Shown: one piece after another, positions 7,134 through 15,341 of the stretch
How the letters are laid out: the number at the start of each line of letters is the position of its first letter
Numbering within the stretch: the first letter of the stretch is position 1
The notes under the pieces: generated by a model
Databases searched by the model: none
What the model was told of the DNA's origin: nothing
Seen by the model: only the letters and a program-made list of their open reading frames with translations
Source of the DNA: Clostridia bacterium
GTDB lineage: Bacteria > Bacillota > Clostridia > Oscillospirales > CAG-272
Assembly (NCBI GenBank): GCA_017623255.1
Contig: JAGAPL010000009.1
Location: 1 to 40,384, forward strand
Length of the DNA stretch: 40,384 nt
Direction: 5' to 3'
Position numbers and translations under genes: made by a program

Positions 7134-8339
7134 ATGGAAAGAAAAACAATAGGTCAGTTTATAGCGGCACTTCGCCGTGTCAGCGGTATGACACAAAAGC
7201 AGCTGGCTGAAAAACTGAACGTTTCGGATAAGACAATCAGCCGTTGGGAGAGAGACGAATGTGCTCCTGATTTGACGTTAATTCCTGTTATAGCGGAAGT
7301 ATTCGGAGTTACAAGCGACGAGATTCTGCGAGGAGAGCGTGTAGTAAAAGAGGCAGTAAAGGATAGGGAAGCAGCAAAAACGGAAAAACAGCTAAAGCGA
7401 GTGCTCGACAGCGCAATGCTTTCTTTTAAAACTCGCAGTATAATTTCTGTGGGTATAGCTTTGTTGGGGTTGATTGGCGCGATGATATGCAATTTTGGCT
7501 TTTTGCGAGCGTATATAGGATTTTTCGTGGGCCTTGTATTCATTGTGGGCGCATCAGCGTGTGAGGCAGTTTTCGGTATGCATGCGTTTTCTGCTGCGGG
7601 CGGTGACGAATTTGACGAAACTGTGGTGGGAAGATATAAATTCGAGGTTGTAAAGGGCTTGGAAATTGCATTTTCGGCATTTGCAGTTGTATTTTTCATG
7701 TTGTTCCCGTTGGTGCTTGAAGCGTGGGATACATATATGGGAATAACGGCTGATTTGTGGTTTGCCGAAGGAGCAATATATGCAGTAATATCAGTGATTT
7801 TCAGCTTTTTGGTATGTCTGTTCATCAATATAAAATTGGCAATTGACTATAATGTTGAGCCAAGGGAAATTTCAGAGAAAAAACGGAGTTTGATATTCAA
7901 ATCTTTTAAAATTGCGGCAATATGGATAGCTGTAACCTTGATTTTGCAAATAGCTTTCAATGCCGTGGCCTCAACTGATGTTTTTGCCCCAAAAAAAGAG
8001 TTTGAAAGCACAGAGGCGTTTAAAGAATTCATGGAAACTCCTATGGATTGGCAAGGGAATCTCTATGCTGTTGATGCGTATAGCGATGAACCGTCGGAAT
8101 GGTATATACTTGACAAAAAGGGAAATGAGATAGATTCATATTATGAGTGGAACGAGAGCGTTTCGTACGTTAAGTACGATTGGAAGAAGGGAGATCCCCT
8201 CTATATAGTTTACACTCACGAAGCAAAAGGCATCTCGTCAGCAATAATGGAATCGGTGAATTATATTTTTATGGTTGCTTATCTGGTTGAGATCATTGTG
8301 ATTACCATCAAAGCAAGAAACAGTTTTAAGTCTCTCTGA
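7134..8339 (+). CDS. XRE-family regulator with membrane domain
   Basis: The 401-residue protein joins an N-terminal Cro/C1 helix-turn-helix (about 5-60: QFIAALRRVSGMTQKQLAEKLN and DKTISRWERDECAPD) to several transmembrane helices (between about 95 and 275), a soluble stretch of about 75 residues rich in acidic and aromatic residues, and a last helix near the C-terminus. I take ATG 7134 rather than GTG 7122 because the GGAGG at 7124-7128 would be inside the latter. Such membrane-tethered XRE proteins are common in Clostridia and are thought to sense envelope or extracellular signals; the target is unknown. No clear promoter was found in 6963-7133. It ends at a strong terminator. Confidence 0.85.
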   Translation: MERKTIGQFIAALRRVSGMTQKQLAEKLNVSDKTISRWERDECAPDLTLIPVIAEVFGVTSDEILRGERVVKEAVKDREAAKTEKQLKRVLDSAMLSFKTRSIISVGIALLGLIGAMICNFGFLRAYIGFFVGLVFIVGASACEAVFGMHAFSAAGGDEFDETVVGRYKFEVVKGLEIAFSAFAVVFFMLFPLVLEAWDTYMGITADLWFAEGAIYAVISVIFSFLVCLFINIKLAIDYNVEPREISEKKRSLIFKSFKIAAIWIAVTLILQIAFNAVASTDVFAPKKEFESTEAFKEFMETPMDWQGNLYAVDAYSDEPSEWYILDKKGNEIDSYYEWNESVSYVKYDWKKGDPLYIVYTHEAKGISSAIMESVNYIFMVAYLVEIIVITIKARNSFKSL

Positions 8340-8344
8340 ATAAT

Positions 8345-8380
8345 AAAAAGCTTACATTCACATGAATGTAAGCTTTTTTT
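8345..8380. terminator. Bidirectional terminator, XRE and PIG-L genes
   Basis: AAGCTTACATTC and GAATGTAAGCTT form a long perfect stem (8345-8359 with 8364-8378, flanked by A and T tracts) with an ACAT loop. Convergent genes on either side share it. Confidence 0.93.
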
Positions 8381-8382
8381 GT

Positions 8383-9864
8383 CTATTTTTTCTTTTTCGG
8401 TTTAGCTATATTTTTCATAACCGATATGGTTACAACAACTGCAACGATCGCTATAGCGATAACTACAACGGCGAAAATGAGTTCTGAGTTAAGTGAAATG
8501 TGAGGCTTTTCTTCCGGAACAGCAGTTGTATCCTTTGCGGCTTCCTCCTCCGCAACACGACGGGATTCTTCCTCTGCTGCTTTGCGGCTTTCCTCTTCCT
8601 CGCGTCGTTTTTGCTCTTCTTCTGCAAGGCGTTTGGCCTCTTCTTCGGCTGCAATTCTTTCTTGCTCAGCATACGTAGTGATATTTTCAAAGAAATCGTT
8701 TTTATTTATATCCTCACCAACCGTAGATCGATAGAGTCCGAAGTTGCAAGGGGAGTGCTGACTTATACTTGAAGCGGTCGTATTTGTGCCGGATGAGCCG
8801 TTAAGCCATGTGTTAAACCAGGTGTAGTGTTGGGATTTGTGGCAATCAAAGCCCGCCTGGGTAACTTGAAAAGCAGTTTTTCCGCCAAAGCTTTCAAGAG
8901 GAATATCCCAGTTCATAACGATCTGATTTTCGCTATATAGATGCAAATACAATTTGGGGGTATTCCAAACACCGCAGCCGATTGCGGAATCCTGATATGC
9001 AGTTTCATCTGCTGCAAGCTCCACAGCTTTAATAAGAGTGCCTGAGTTCAGCTTATGCTGACCATGCCCATATTCTCCCTCTAAATCGTGGCCTATAGCT
9101 ACAAGAGGTTTGAAGCGTCGAAGCAGCATTGTCTGATATGCAATAACATCATCTTCAGTGTATCCCTGATTTTTGAGATTAACCAGAGCACCCTCATATG
9201 TTTCTGAGTATTGGTCGAGATAATCGTTGATAACGGGATAGTTGCGAACACCAACGGTCCAAAGCCCGTTAAGAAGCTCGTGTCTGCGGCCGGGTTCATT
9301 TTTGTGATCAGTAAAATATGCAACCTGAACTCTGTATCCAAGCTCACCTGCATAGTAGGGAAGTATTCCTGCGAAAAATAATTGTTCGTCATCTGCGTGG
9401 GATGAAAACAGCAATAAGTCTGCTTTATCAAGGGGCGCGTTCCAGTTGTGCACATATTCCGGTGGTTCACCCTCACCAAAGGCAAACACCTCGCAAACGG
9501 AAACGGAATCGTCAAAAGTGATGGTGATGCTTTTTGTTTCGCCGCTGAAGCATTCTGATATATCAGCAAAATATTGCAGGTATTTCCCTTCAAAATAATG
9601 ACTTTCACTGCCGCAACTGACGGTGAATCCGATTGCTGTTTTGTAGAAAACAAGATAGACGGATTTTATATCAGCTTCAGAGCAAAGCGCTATTTCCCGT
9701 AGTGTTTCATAAGTGGCGGCCGAGTTGTCGTGAAGGCGCGCCGAAACATTTGTCGGGGTCAGATCCTGCGCACTACTGTATTCTGAGGCGGATGTCACGG
9801 TGGCATAGCTTGTCAAAAGCATCAGTATTAATAGCCATATGATTGCTTTGTGAAGTTTGTTCAT
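8383..9864 (-). CDS. Exported, membrane-anchored PIG-L family deacetylase
   Basis: The 493-residue protein has a signal sequence (MNKLHKAIIWLLILMLLTSY), an all-beta-looking N-terminal region (30-145), a PIG-L/LmbE domain (about 148-300), a Glu/Arg/Ala-rich coiled coil (about 398-445), a transmembrane helix (about 461-482) and a short basic tail ending PKKKK. Zinc-site motifs are HADDE (156-160) and HGQHK (267-271). PIG-L enzymes remove acetyl groups from N-acetylglucosamine-type sugars; the best known act in the cytoplasm, whereas this one should face outward. The start at 9864 is set by AAGGA upstream. It is divergent from the LtaS-type gene, consistent with work on a wall or teichoic-acid glycan. 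The substrate is inferred only. Confidence 0.85.
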   Translation of the reverse strand: MNKLHKAIIWLLILMLLTSYATVTSASEYSSAQDLTPTNVSARLHDNSAATYETLREIALCSEADIKSVYLVFYKTAIGFTVSCGSESHYFEGKYLQYFADISECFSGETKSITITFDDSVSVCEVFAFGEGEPPEYVHNWNAPLDKADLLLFSSHADDEQLFFAGILPYYAGELGYRVQVAYFTDHKNEPGRRHELLNGLWTVGVRNYPVINDYLDQYSETYEGALVNLKNQGYTEDDVIAYQTMLLRRFKPLVAIGHDLEGEYGHGQHKLNSGTLIKAVELAADETAYQDSAIGCGVWNTPKLYLHLYSENQIVMNWDIPLESFGGKTAFQVTQAGFDCHKSQHYTWFNTWLNGSSGTNTTASSISQHSPCNFGLYRSTVGEDINKNDFFENITTYAEQERIAAEEEAKRLAEEEQKRREEEESRKAAEEESRRVAEEEAAKDTTAVPEEKPHISLNSELIFAVVVIAIAIVAVVVTISVMKNIAKPKKKK

Positions 9865-9907
9865 CGTAGCAGTTCCTTTGCTTTTTGTATGTGTATTAAC
9901 ACAATAT

Positions 9908-9936
9908 ATAATACCATAGGTTTTCATAAAATTCAA
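9908..9936 (-). promoter_or_regulatory. Promoter of the PIG-L deacetylase gene
   Basis: On the minus strand TTGAAT (9936-9931), 17 bases, TATTAT (9913-9908), about 40 bases before the ATG at 9864. Confidence 0.6.
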
Positions 9937-10054
9937 TGTAATAGAGCAAACTATGGAACAAATCTTAAAAAAATAATAGCAAAATGCACAATAAAGTGGC
10001 GCACCTTTAATGTAAATTGGTAGAAATTTAAGCGGTTATTTTATAAATTTGTTA

Positions 10055-10083
10055 TTGAAGAGTTCACAAATATAATTTATAAT
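10055..10083 (+). promoter_or_regulatory. Promoter of the LtaS-type gene
   Basis: TTGAAG (10055-10060), a 17-base spacer and TATAAT (10078-10083), 50 bases before the start codon. Confidence 0.65.
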
Positions 10084-10133
10084 GTATATTGCCTGAGTTT
10101 GGGCATAAAAATCTATGAAGGAAAACGTGGAAA

Positions 10134-12266
10134 ATGGATTATATCAAATCTTGGTTTGAAATAAAGCATTACAGCCGCCGCCGTATTATAATTTCCGGCA
10201 TAATTGCGGTTATATTTGCTATTGCTGCCGGTATTTTTACCTGGTGTAACCCTATCTACTCTATTGGCTGGGGCTTGGCTATGCTCGCAGTGTTGCTCTT
10301 CCCCTTTGGATTCACAGAAAACTTTCCCTTTCTCGTTCGCACAGCCATGCTCTATGGCATAACAACACTTTTGTTTATTCTAATGCAGCAAACTATCAGT
10401 TGCGGCATACATAATCTCTCAGGCCTGCTTCTTTTCATGAACATAATGATAATGTACGGCCTCACATCAATTCTTTGGTTTGCAACAGCAAATATGAAGA
10501 CCAGCATCCTTGCAGTAACAGCGTTCACATATCTTGTGGCAATCGTGGACCATTTTGTTGTTCAGGCGCGCAGCTTTGAAATTCAGTTTTCAGATCTTGC
10601 ATCTTTTGGCACAGCCATGAGCGTTGCAAATAAATACGAGTTTGTTCTTTATAACGAAACCAAGGTAGGCATCCTTTGGGGTATCATCCTTGTAACTTTT
10701 GTTATTATGACAAAGATGCCCAAAGCAAAGAGAAGCGTAAAGCACGCAGTTTATTCTCTTGCTCCCGTGGTTATTGCATTTATTTGCGGATTTATCGTAT
10801 TCAATCAGGCATTCTCAAGCGCTCTCGGTATCACAGATAAATATTGGAAGTACAGAGGCAGTGAGCTTAACGGCTTCTGGGTAAGCACGATCTATTCTGC
10901 TTCAGCCACAAGAATTGTAGAACCCGATGGATATGAATCTGTTGACAGCTCTGAAGTAACGCTTGAGGCTGTTCTTAAGAAGGATCCCCCTGCAAATGAA
11001 GTTGAAACACCTTCTGACGTTCCCGAAAACACAGTTGGAGAAAAGAAACCTCACGTTATCGTTATCATGAATGAGACCTTCTCCGACGTTCACAATATTG
11101 CAAGCTATTTCGGAAATGAAATGCAGACTAACGTTCCCGTAACCCCCTATTTTGATTCTCTTTCTGACGAAGCTTCAAATATCATCAAGGGACACGCGAT
11201 CGCTTCTGTGTACGGCGGAAACACAGCAAACTCTGAGTTCGAGTTTTTGACAGGTATGTCTATGGCGTTCCTTCCCCGCAGCACAGTTGCGTATAACTTC
11301 TATCTCAACGATCAGAACTCCTTCAGCATTGTAGATATTTTCAATGAAGCCGGCTATAAAACAGTTGGTATGCATCCTGAGGATCCTACAAACTGGAAGA
11401 GAAACTCCATATATAGCTACTACGGATTCGACGAAACGTATTTCAAGCCTGATTTTGGCGAACTTCCTAAGGAAACTGACTGGTTTAGAGGCCATGTAAG
11501 TGATATGGCAGTGTATGAAAAGATCATCAGCCTTTATGAAGGCTGCAAGGAAAGCGGCGAAAGCCTTTTCACATTTGCAGTAACAATGCAGAATCACGGC
11601 GGATATACAACCGCAGGCTTTGAGCCCACAGTAAAGCTGACAGACAGAAATAAGCCCAAGGTTGATGAATATCTTTCCTGCATCAATAATTCCGATATAG
11701 CTCTTCAGTATCTCCTCAGCTATTTTGAGCATCAGGATGAAGAAGTTATAATCTGCTTCTATGGAGACCATCAGCCTTCAATTTCTTATCTTGGCACAGG
11801 ATATTTCAACCTGACAGATGATTCAACTGAGGGTCAGCGCCTTGCGCAGTATGTTGTACCTTATATGTATTGGTCTAATAACGATATTGACAGCGAAGTA
11901 AGAAAGGTAACGAGTATCAACTTCCTTTCCGGATATCTGCTTGAGCTTGCAGGCCTTGAAAAAACAGATTTCCTTGAGCTCATCAATCAGATCAATAAAG
12001 AAATTCCCGTTCTAACAGCAGCAGGCTGGATAGATAACAGCATGAATTTCACAGAGCTTTCATATACGTCAAAGGGACTCCCCCATCAGCTTCAGCTGTA
12101 TAGCTCACTGCAGTATAACGCGCTCTTTGATGCAGAGAATCAGCTCACAGGACTTTTCTCAAACTCTGTTCCTGCAGAGGAAGTAACAGATGAAACAACG
12201 GGCGAGATTTTGGAAACTCTCCCTGAGGGCACAACGAAAATAGTTGAAACGGACATTGCAGCATAA
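10134..12266 (+). CDS. LTA synthase family sulfatase-fold enzyme
   Basis: The 710-residue membrane protein has an N-terminal hydrophobic domain with about five to six helices (18-225) and an extracellular sulfatase/alkaline-phosphatase-fold domain (about 305-600). HVIVIMNETFSDVHN carries the family nucleophile at Thr315, with Glu314 as a metal ligand; YGGNTANSEFEFLTG, MQNHGGY (485-491) and YGDHQP (543-548) supply the remaining active-site residues. These enzymes transfer glycerol phosphate from phosphatidylglycerol onto lipoteichoic acid. The C-terminal 100 residues extend past the catalytic core. Codons are strongly biased to C-ending forms, suggesting high expression. Some Clostridia use relatives for other phospho-glycan transfers, so the polymer is uncertain. 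Confidence 0.88.
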   Translation: MDYIKSWFEIKHYSRRRIIISGIIAVIFAIAAGIFTWCNPIYSIGWGLAMLAVLLFPFGFTENFPFLVRTAMLYGITTLLFILMQQTISCGIHNLSGLLLFMNIMIMYGLTSILWFATANMKTSILAVTAFTYLVAIVDHFVVQARSFEIQFSDLASFGTAMSVANKYEFVLYNETKVGILWGIILVTFVIMTKMPKAKRSVKHAVYSLAPVVIAFICGFIVFNQAFSSALGITDKYWKYRGSELNGFWVSTIYSASATRIVEPDGYESVDSSEVTLEAVLKKDPPANEVETPSDVPENTVGEKKPHVIVIMNETFSDVHNIASYFGNEMQTNVPVTPYFDSLSDEASNIIKGHAIASVYGGNTANSEFEFLTGMSMAFLPRSTVAYNFYLNDQNSFSIVDIFNEAGYKTVGMHPEDPTNWKRNSIYSYYGFDETYFKPDFGELPKETDWFRGHVSDMAVYEKIISLYEGCKESGESLFTFAVTMQNHGGYTTAGFEPTVKLTDRNKPKVDEYLSCINNSDIALQYLLSYFEHQDEEVIICFYGDHQPSISYLGTGYFNLTDDSTEGQRLAQYVVPYMYWSNNDIDSEVRKVTSINFLSGYLLELAGLEKTDFLELINQINKEIPVLTAAGWIDNSMNFTELSYTSKGLPHQLQLYSSLQYNALFDAENQLTGLFSNSVPAEEVTDETTGEILETLPEGTTKIVETDIAA

Positions 12267-12270
12267 GTAG

Positions 12271-12299
12271 AAAGACAGGGGAAAGTCCCCTGTCTTTTT
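12271..12299 (+). terminator. Terminator of the LtaS-type gene
   Basis: AAAGACAGGGGA and TCCCCTGTCTTT form a GC-rich stem with loop AAG, followed by a T run. Confidence 0.93.
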
Positions 12300-12323
12300 A
12301 GTTGCAAATTATAATAACACAAG

Positions 12324-12434
12324 TAGGGCGGTTTGCTATCAAACCGCCCTATAAATATTTTATATAGTTTTATTTTTAAATTGTTGTTTAGCGGTATAAT
12401 TGTGGCGAAACCTGTAGGGCAAGCCGCCCTACAG
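12324..12434. repeat. Two GTAGGGC palindromic elements
   Basis: TAGGGCGGTTTG (12324-12335) and CAAACCGCCCTA (12340-12351) are perfect 12-bp arms with a CTAT loop. A second palindrome has CTGTAGGGC (12412-12420) and GCCCTACAG (12426-12434). Both are built on the same GTAGGGC core, which suggests a dispersed palindromic intergenic element rather than terminators, as no T run follows. The rest of 12300-12582 contains no gene I can support. Confidence 0.6.
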
Positions 12435-12582
12435 TCGTTGAAATTGTTATTACGATAAATTATCGTTTAGCGTATTAGCCTTCCCCACAACTGTCCTTCG
12501 GAAAGCTGGCATGGAAGATGGCACGTCCGCTGTCTTCCTAACTCTAATAAGAAATAACTGACGATGGCTCCCGGCAGAATAA

Positions 12583-12611
12583 TTGACAACCAGTGAGTGT
12601 TGTGATAATAT
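12583..12611 (+). promoter_or_regulatory. Promoter ahead of the AT-rich gene pair
   Basis: TTGACA (12583-12588), 17 bases and TAATAT (12606-12611). It lies about 170 bases upstream of the next gene, leaving a long untranslated leader. Confidence 0.6.
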
Positions 12612-12784
12612 GATATTGGAAACACAGTGCTTCAAAAAATGTACAAATTTATGAAAACTTTTGAAAAAATGAAGTTTTTAGCCGATTGGATACGTACTAT
12701 TATTAGAAAGTGAAAAGTACGGCGAAGATATTGAAAGACATATTACCGTCTCTTGTCTTTTGGATTTAGTAAGGAGTGGTTAAT

Positions 12785-13381
12785 ATTAAAAAAACTGTTA
12801 TATTTCTAACTGCTACTATATTGTTAATTGCTATATTTGCCATTAGATTTATCACTATGGATCCTATTGTTGGAACAGAATTTGTTGCTGATATTCATAG
12901 ATATATGGATGTTAATGAAACAGTACAAAAAATGTTAGATCGTTATTCTGAAGGTATATTGCCCAATATAACAGACAAAATTCCTGATGGAAGTGTTTAT
13001 AAATATGAATACTCTTGTGCTTTATTAGGAGAACCCAGCTGTGCAATATATCTACAATGTGAGTACAGTAAAGATATATTTGATACCAAAAAAACACATA
13101 TCGAAGAAAATGCTGTCTGCATTTATAGTTTAAACGAAGATAGTACATTGTATTCATATAATGAGAGTTTTGAAAAAAATTTTGATTGTTATATGGATGA
13201 TATAGTTGAAGATGGGAGAGGTTTAGTGTTTGAATTTGCGATTATTGATGAATCAACTAAATGCATACAGTATATTTTTTTAGTCCAACAAGATGGCCAG
13301 TCGCGAATGGAATGCACAATAGATATATTTGATCAAATAAAGTCAATAAACGGCACTATGTTTTCAAACGTTAGAGAATAA
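12785..13381 (+). CDS. Unrecognised membrane-anchored protein, apparent ATT start
   Basis: I do not recognise this 198-residue protein. It has a short basic start and one hydrophobic segment (about 4-22), then a soluble outward domain rich in Tyr, Asp, Glu and Ile with six cysteines (Tyr-rich stretch YKYEYSCALLGEPSC). No ATG lies near the signal segment. The ribosome site AAGGAG (12771-12776) is eight bases before an in-frame ATT at 12785, which would give MKKTVIFLTA; a GTG at 12776 overlaps the ribosome site. So either ATT is used, as rarely happens, or an ATG has been lost. Base composition is much more AT-rich than neighbours, suggesting transfer. The following lipoprotein gene starts 30 bases on. 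Confidence 0.6.
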   Translation: MKKTVIFLTATILLIAIFAIRFITMDPIVGTEFVADIHRYMDVNETVQKMLDRYSEGILPNITDKIPDGSVYKYEYSCALLGEPSCAIYLQCEYSKDIFDTKKTHIEENAVCIYSLNEDSTLYSYNESFEKNFDCYMDDIVEDGRGLVFEFAIIDESTKCIQYIFLVQQDGQSRMECTIDIFDQIKSINGTMFSNVRE

Positions 13382-13411
13382 TATTTGTGAACATATAATA
13401 GGAGGGGAAAT

Positions 13412-14356
13412 ATGAAGAATTACAGACTTATAAGTTTAGTGTTTGTTGTATTATTGGTATTTTCTTCTTGTTCCGATAATCCCAATATACCAAACACTGA
13501 TAATGCTCAAACAAACGAACCTATTGGGATTCCTTCTATATCAGAGTTGCATACAATTACGCAATCATCTTTTGATGATCCGTTTGGTTATTATGCATCT
13601 GTTTTAGCCTTTTTGGAAGGTGATACTGAAGAATTAGCTCTACGGGGTAGTGATGATCCTGAAGCTGCAGACTATAGCCACATTGGAACAATAGAATTTA
13701 GCAGTTATGAAATTACTGAAAGCGAAACCGGATCATCCTTAGAATTCAGTTTTGTGGTTTCTAATGGTGGAGATTCAATGTTTGAACCGGGCGAGTACCA
13801 TTACAACGTTTGGGAAACGTGGACTCCAACAGAGCCAAAAATCTCGTCGGAGCAATACGGTGATCTGGTTCAATTAATTGATTGGATGACAGGAAACGGG
13901 TGTATTTCTTGGGAAAACGGAAAATCAACGTCTTTATACCACGATGCTTATACGTTTGATTTTGGAGTTAACCGTGCCGTTGGACGAGCTCGCGGAATTT
14001 ATGCAGAGAAAGGCGGAGAACTTCCTGAATTTGATTTTGATGATGCAGTATATAAAATGTTTTGCGTAAAAGATTTTTCGTCTACCAGTGAATATCTTGC
14101 GTTTGAAAATGGCAAATGGACCGAGACGCAATATATCGGAGACATCAATGTAATGCATACTATACTAGACATCAGAGAGAACGGCGATTATATGGAAGTA
14201 GATGTCCAGTATTATGCAGATATGTTCCGTATGATACCGTCTATAAAGACTACCATATACGTAAGAAAAACAGACGATCCCATTTACAAATTCTGCTTTG
14301 AAAAGTCCATAATAGTTGAGTCAAGTGAATATGATCCAATGTGGTGGGCACTATAA
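13412..14356 (+). CDS. Unrecognised lipoprotein
   Basis: The 314-residue protein begins with a type II signal peptide, MKNYRLISLVFVVLLVFSSC, with Cys20 as the lipidation site, followed by a Asn/Pro/Thr-rich linker. The mature part is acidic and aromatic, with predicted beta content; I see no enzyme motif or family I can name. The ribosome site ATAGGAGGGG is excellent. It is 30 bases after the preceding membrane protein and shares its AT-rich composition, so the two look like a cotranscribed surface pair, perhaps acquired together. A terminator follows. Function unknown. Confidence 0.8.
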   Translation: MKNYRLISLVFVVLLVFSSCSDNPNIPNTDNAQTNEPIGIPSISELHTITQSSFDDPFGYYASVLAFLEGDTEELALRGSDDPEAADYSHIGTIEFSSYEITESETGSSLEFSFVVSNGGDSMFEPGEYHYNVWETWTPTEPKISSEQYGDLVQLIDWMTGNGCISWENGKSTSLYHDAYTFDFGVNRAVGRARGIYAEKGGELPEFDFDDAVYKMFCVKDFSSTSEYLAFENGKWTETQYIGDINVMHTILDIRENGDYMEVDVQYYADMFRMIPSIKTTIYVRKTDDPIYKFCFEKSIIVESSEYDPMWWAL

Positions 14357-14375
14357 GGATAGCAACGAATAAGAA

Positions 14376-14405
14376 AAAAAGGCCGCTGATTTCAGCGACC
14401 TTTTT
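14376..14405 (+). terminator. Terminator after the lipoprotein gene
   Basis: AAAAAGG plus CGCTG pairs with CAGCG plus CCTTTTT with one mismatched position and an ATTT loop; it is followed by TTTTT. Confidence 0.8.
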
Positions 14406-14421
14406 GTGTTTGGTGTGGAGC

Positions 14422-14449
14422 TAAAAACCGCCGCCTTTTAGGGCAGCGG
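14422..14449 (-). terminator. Terminator of the small membrane protein gene
   Basis: On the minus strand CCGC-T-GCC pairs with GGC-G-GCGG around a CTAAAA loop (14449-14428) and is followed by TTTTTAG. It lies just after the stop of the small membrane protein gene. Confidence 0.75.
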
Positions 14450-14467
14450 GAAACACATACAATTTGA

Positions 14468-14839
14468 TTAAATTTTCTTGGTTTCATTTAATACAGCCAA
14501 AATTAAGCTCATGCAGCATGTCATAGATGGATTTAAACCATTGGGAAAAGCGGAAACAAATCCAACCAGATCAATTAGTATTCCAAGTATTCCACAAATA
14601 AGGAAGAAGGAAATTGCAAAAGACATAAATTTTGCGGAGGCATTTTTACTTACGATTCTAAATGTAAAGTATATGAAGAAGTATACGATTACAGGCAATG
14701 CTAATGATAGTATAATAACTGTAAACTTATCTTCGCCAGTGCCAAAAAGCAAGGTTAAAATTACTGATATAAGTAAAATTGTAGAAAAAACAATAGAAAT
14801 AATCTTAGTATTTGATGATAGATTTCTTAATAGCTTCAT
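14468..14839 (-). CDS. Small four-helix membrane protein, unknown
   Basis: The 123-residue protein has about four hydrophobic segments (near 13-33, 40-58, 69-90 and 100-117) joined by short polar loops, and a basic N-terminus (MKLLRNLSSNTK). I recognise no family. A good AAAGGA lies nine bases before the ATG, and the start is only 13 bases after the coaD stop codon, so it is likely the last gene of the rsmD-coaD transcript, which ends at the hairpin at 14422-14449. A longer reading frame exists on the opposite strand (14478-14954) but has no ribosome site. Function unknown. Confidence 0.7.
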   Translation of the reverse strand: MKLLRNLSSNTKIISIVFSTILLISVILTLLFGTGEDKFTVIILSLALPVIVYFFIYFTFRIVSKNASAKFMSFAISFFLICGILGILIDLVGFVSAFPNGLNPSMTCCMSLILAVLNETKKI

Positions 14840-14852
14840 AACAAATTCCTTT

Positions 14853-15338
14853 TTATCGTTTAATATATATCCTCTTCATAACCTCAGCAGTTTCTTTGTC
14901 GGCAATATCGGAGAGGTCGTGCCCATATTTCAGCAGCTCTCTTGCGTAGGTTGAGCTGACGTGAAAATACTCAGGGCGGGAAGGAAATATAACTGTGTCG
15001 CAGTCGGGAGAAAAATGACGCATTATTTCGGAGAGGGAATGCTCATAGTCGAAATCAGTTGCGTTGCGCGCGCCTTTAACGATAAACTTCGCGCCTGTCT
15101 CGCTCATAAGCTTAGATGAAAGGGAAGTCCAAACAATAGGCTTAACATTGGTAAGATCCCTGCATGCAGAAGAAAGAATTTCAAGGCGCTCTTCGGGAGA
15201 GAAAAGCCCTTTCTTTTCGCTGTTCACCATAATTGCCGCATATACCGTGTCAAAAATTTCCGCTGCGCGCTTTATAATATCAATATGTCCCAGTGTGGCA
15301 GGATCGTAGCTGCCGGGGACGATTGCAATTTTTTTCAT
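14853..15338 (-). CDS. coaD: Phosphopantetheine adenylyltransferase
   Basis: CoaD catalyses the fourth step of coenzyme A synthesis, joining 4'-phosphopantetheine and ATP to dephospho-CoA. The 161-residue length is the usual one. The nucleotidyltransferase motif GSYDPATLGHIDI sits at 8-20 with the T/HxGH histidine at position 17-18, and the C-terminal signature VSSTYARELLKYG matches the family's ISSTxVRE. VKGARNATDFDYE is also characteristic. The gene starts three bases after the rsmD stop, a conserved pair in Firmicutes, so the two are cotranscribed. Confidence 0.97.
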   Translation of the reverse strand: MKKIAIVPGSYDPATLGHIDIIKRAAEIFDTVYAAIMVNSEKKGLFSPEERLEILSSACRDLTNVKPIVWTSLSSKLMSETGAKFIVKGARNATDFDYEHSLSEIMRHFSPDCDTVIFPSRPEYFHVSSTYARELLKYGHDLSDIADKETAEVMKRIYIKR

Positions 15339-15341
15339 ATG

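Noticed and set aside
12283..12611. Possible tRNA or small RNA gene in the gap after the LtaS-type gene
   Set aside because: No cloverleaf, anticodon stem or CCA end could be found; the visible structure is explained by the palindromic repeats.
12450..12635. 61-residue minus-strand frame in the intergenic region
   Set aside because: No ribosome site, overlaps the promoter of the AT-rich pair and palindromic repeat debris; composition looks random.
14478..14954. 158-residue plus-strand frame opposite the small membrane protein and coaD
   Set aside because: It overlaps coaD and lacks a ribosome site; the minus-strand protein has a clean four-helix pattern and good AAAGGA.
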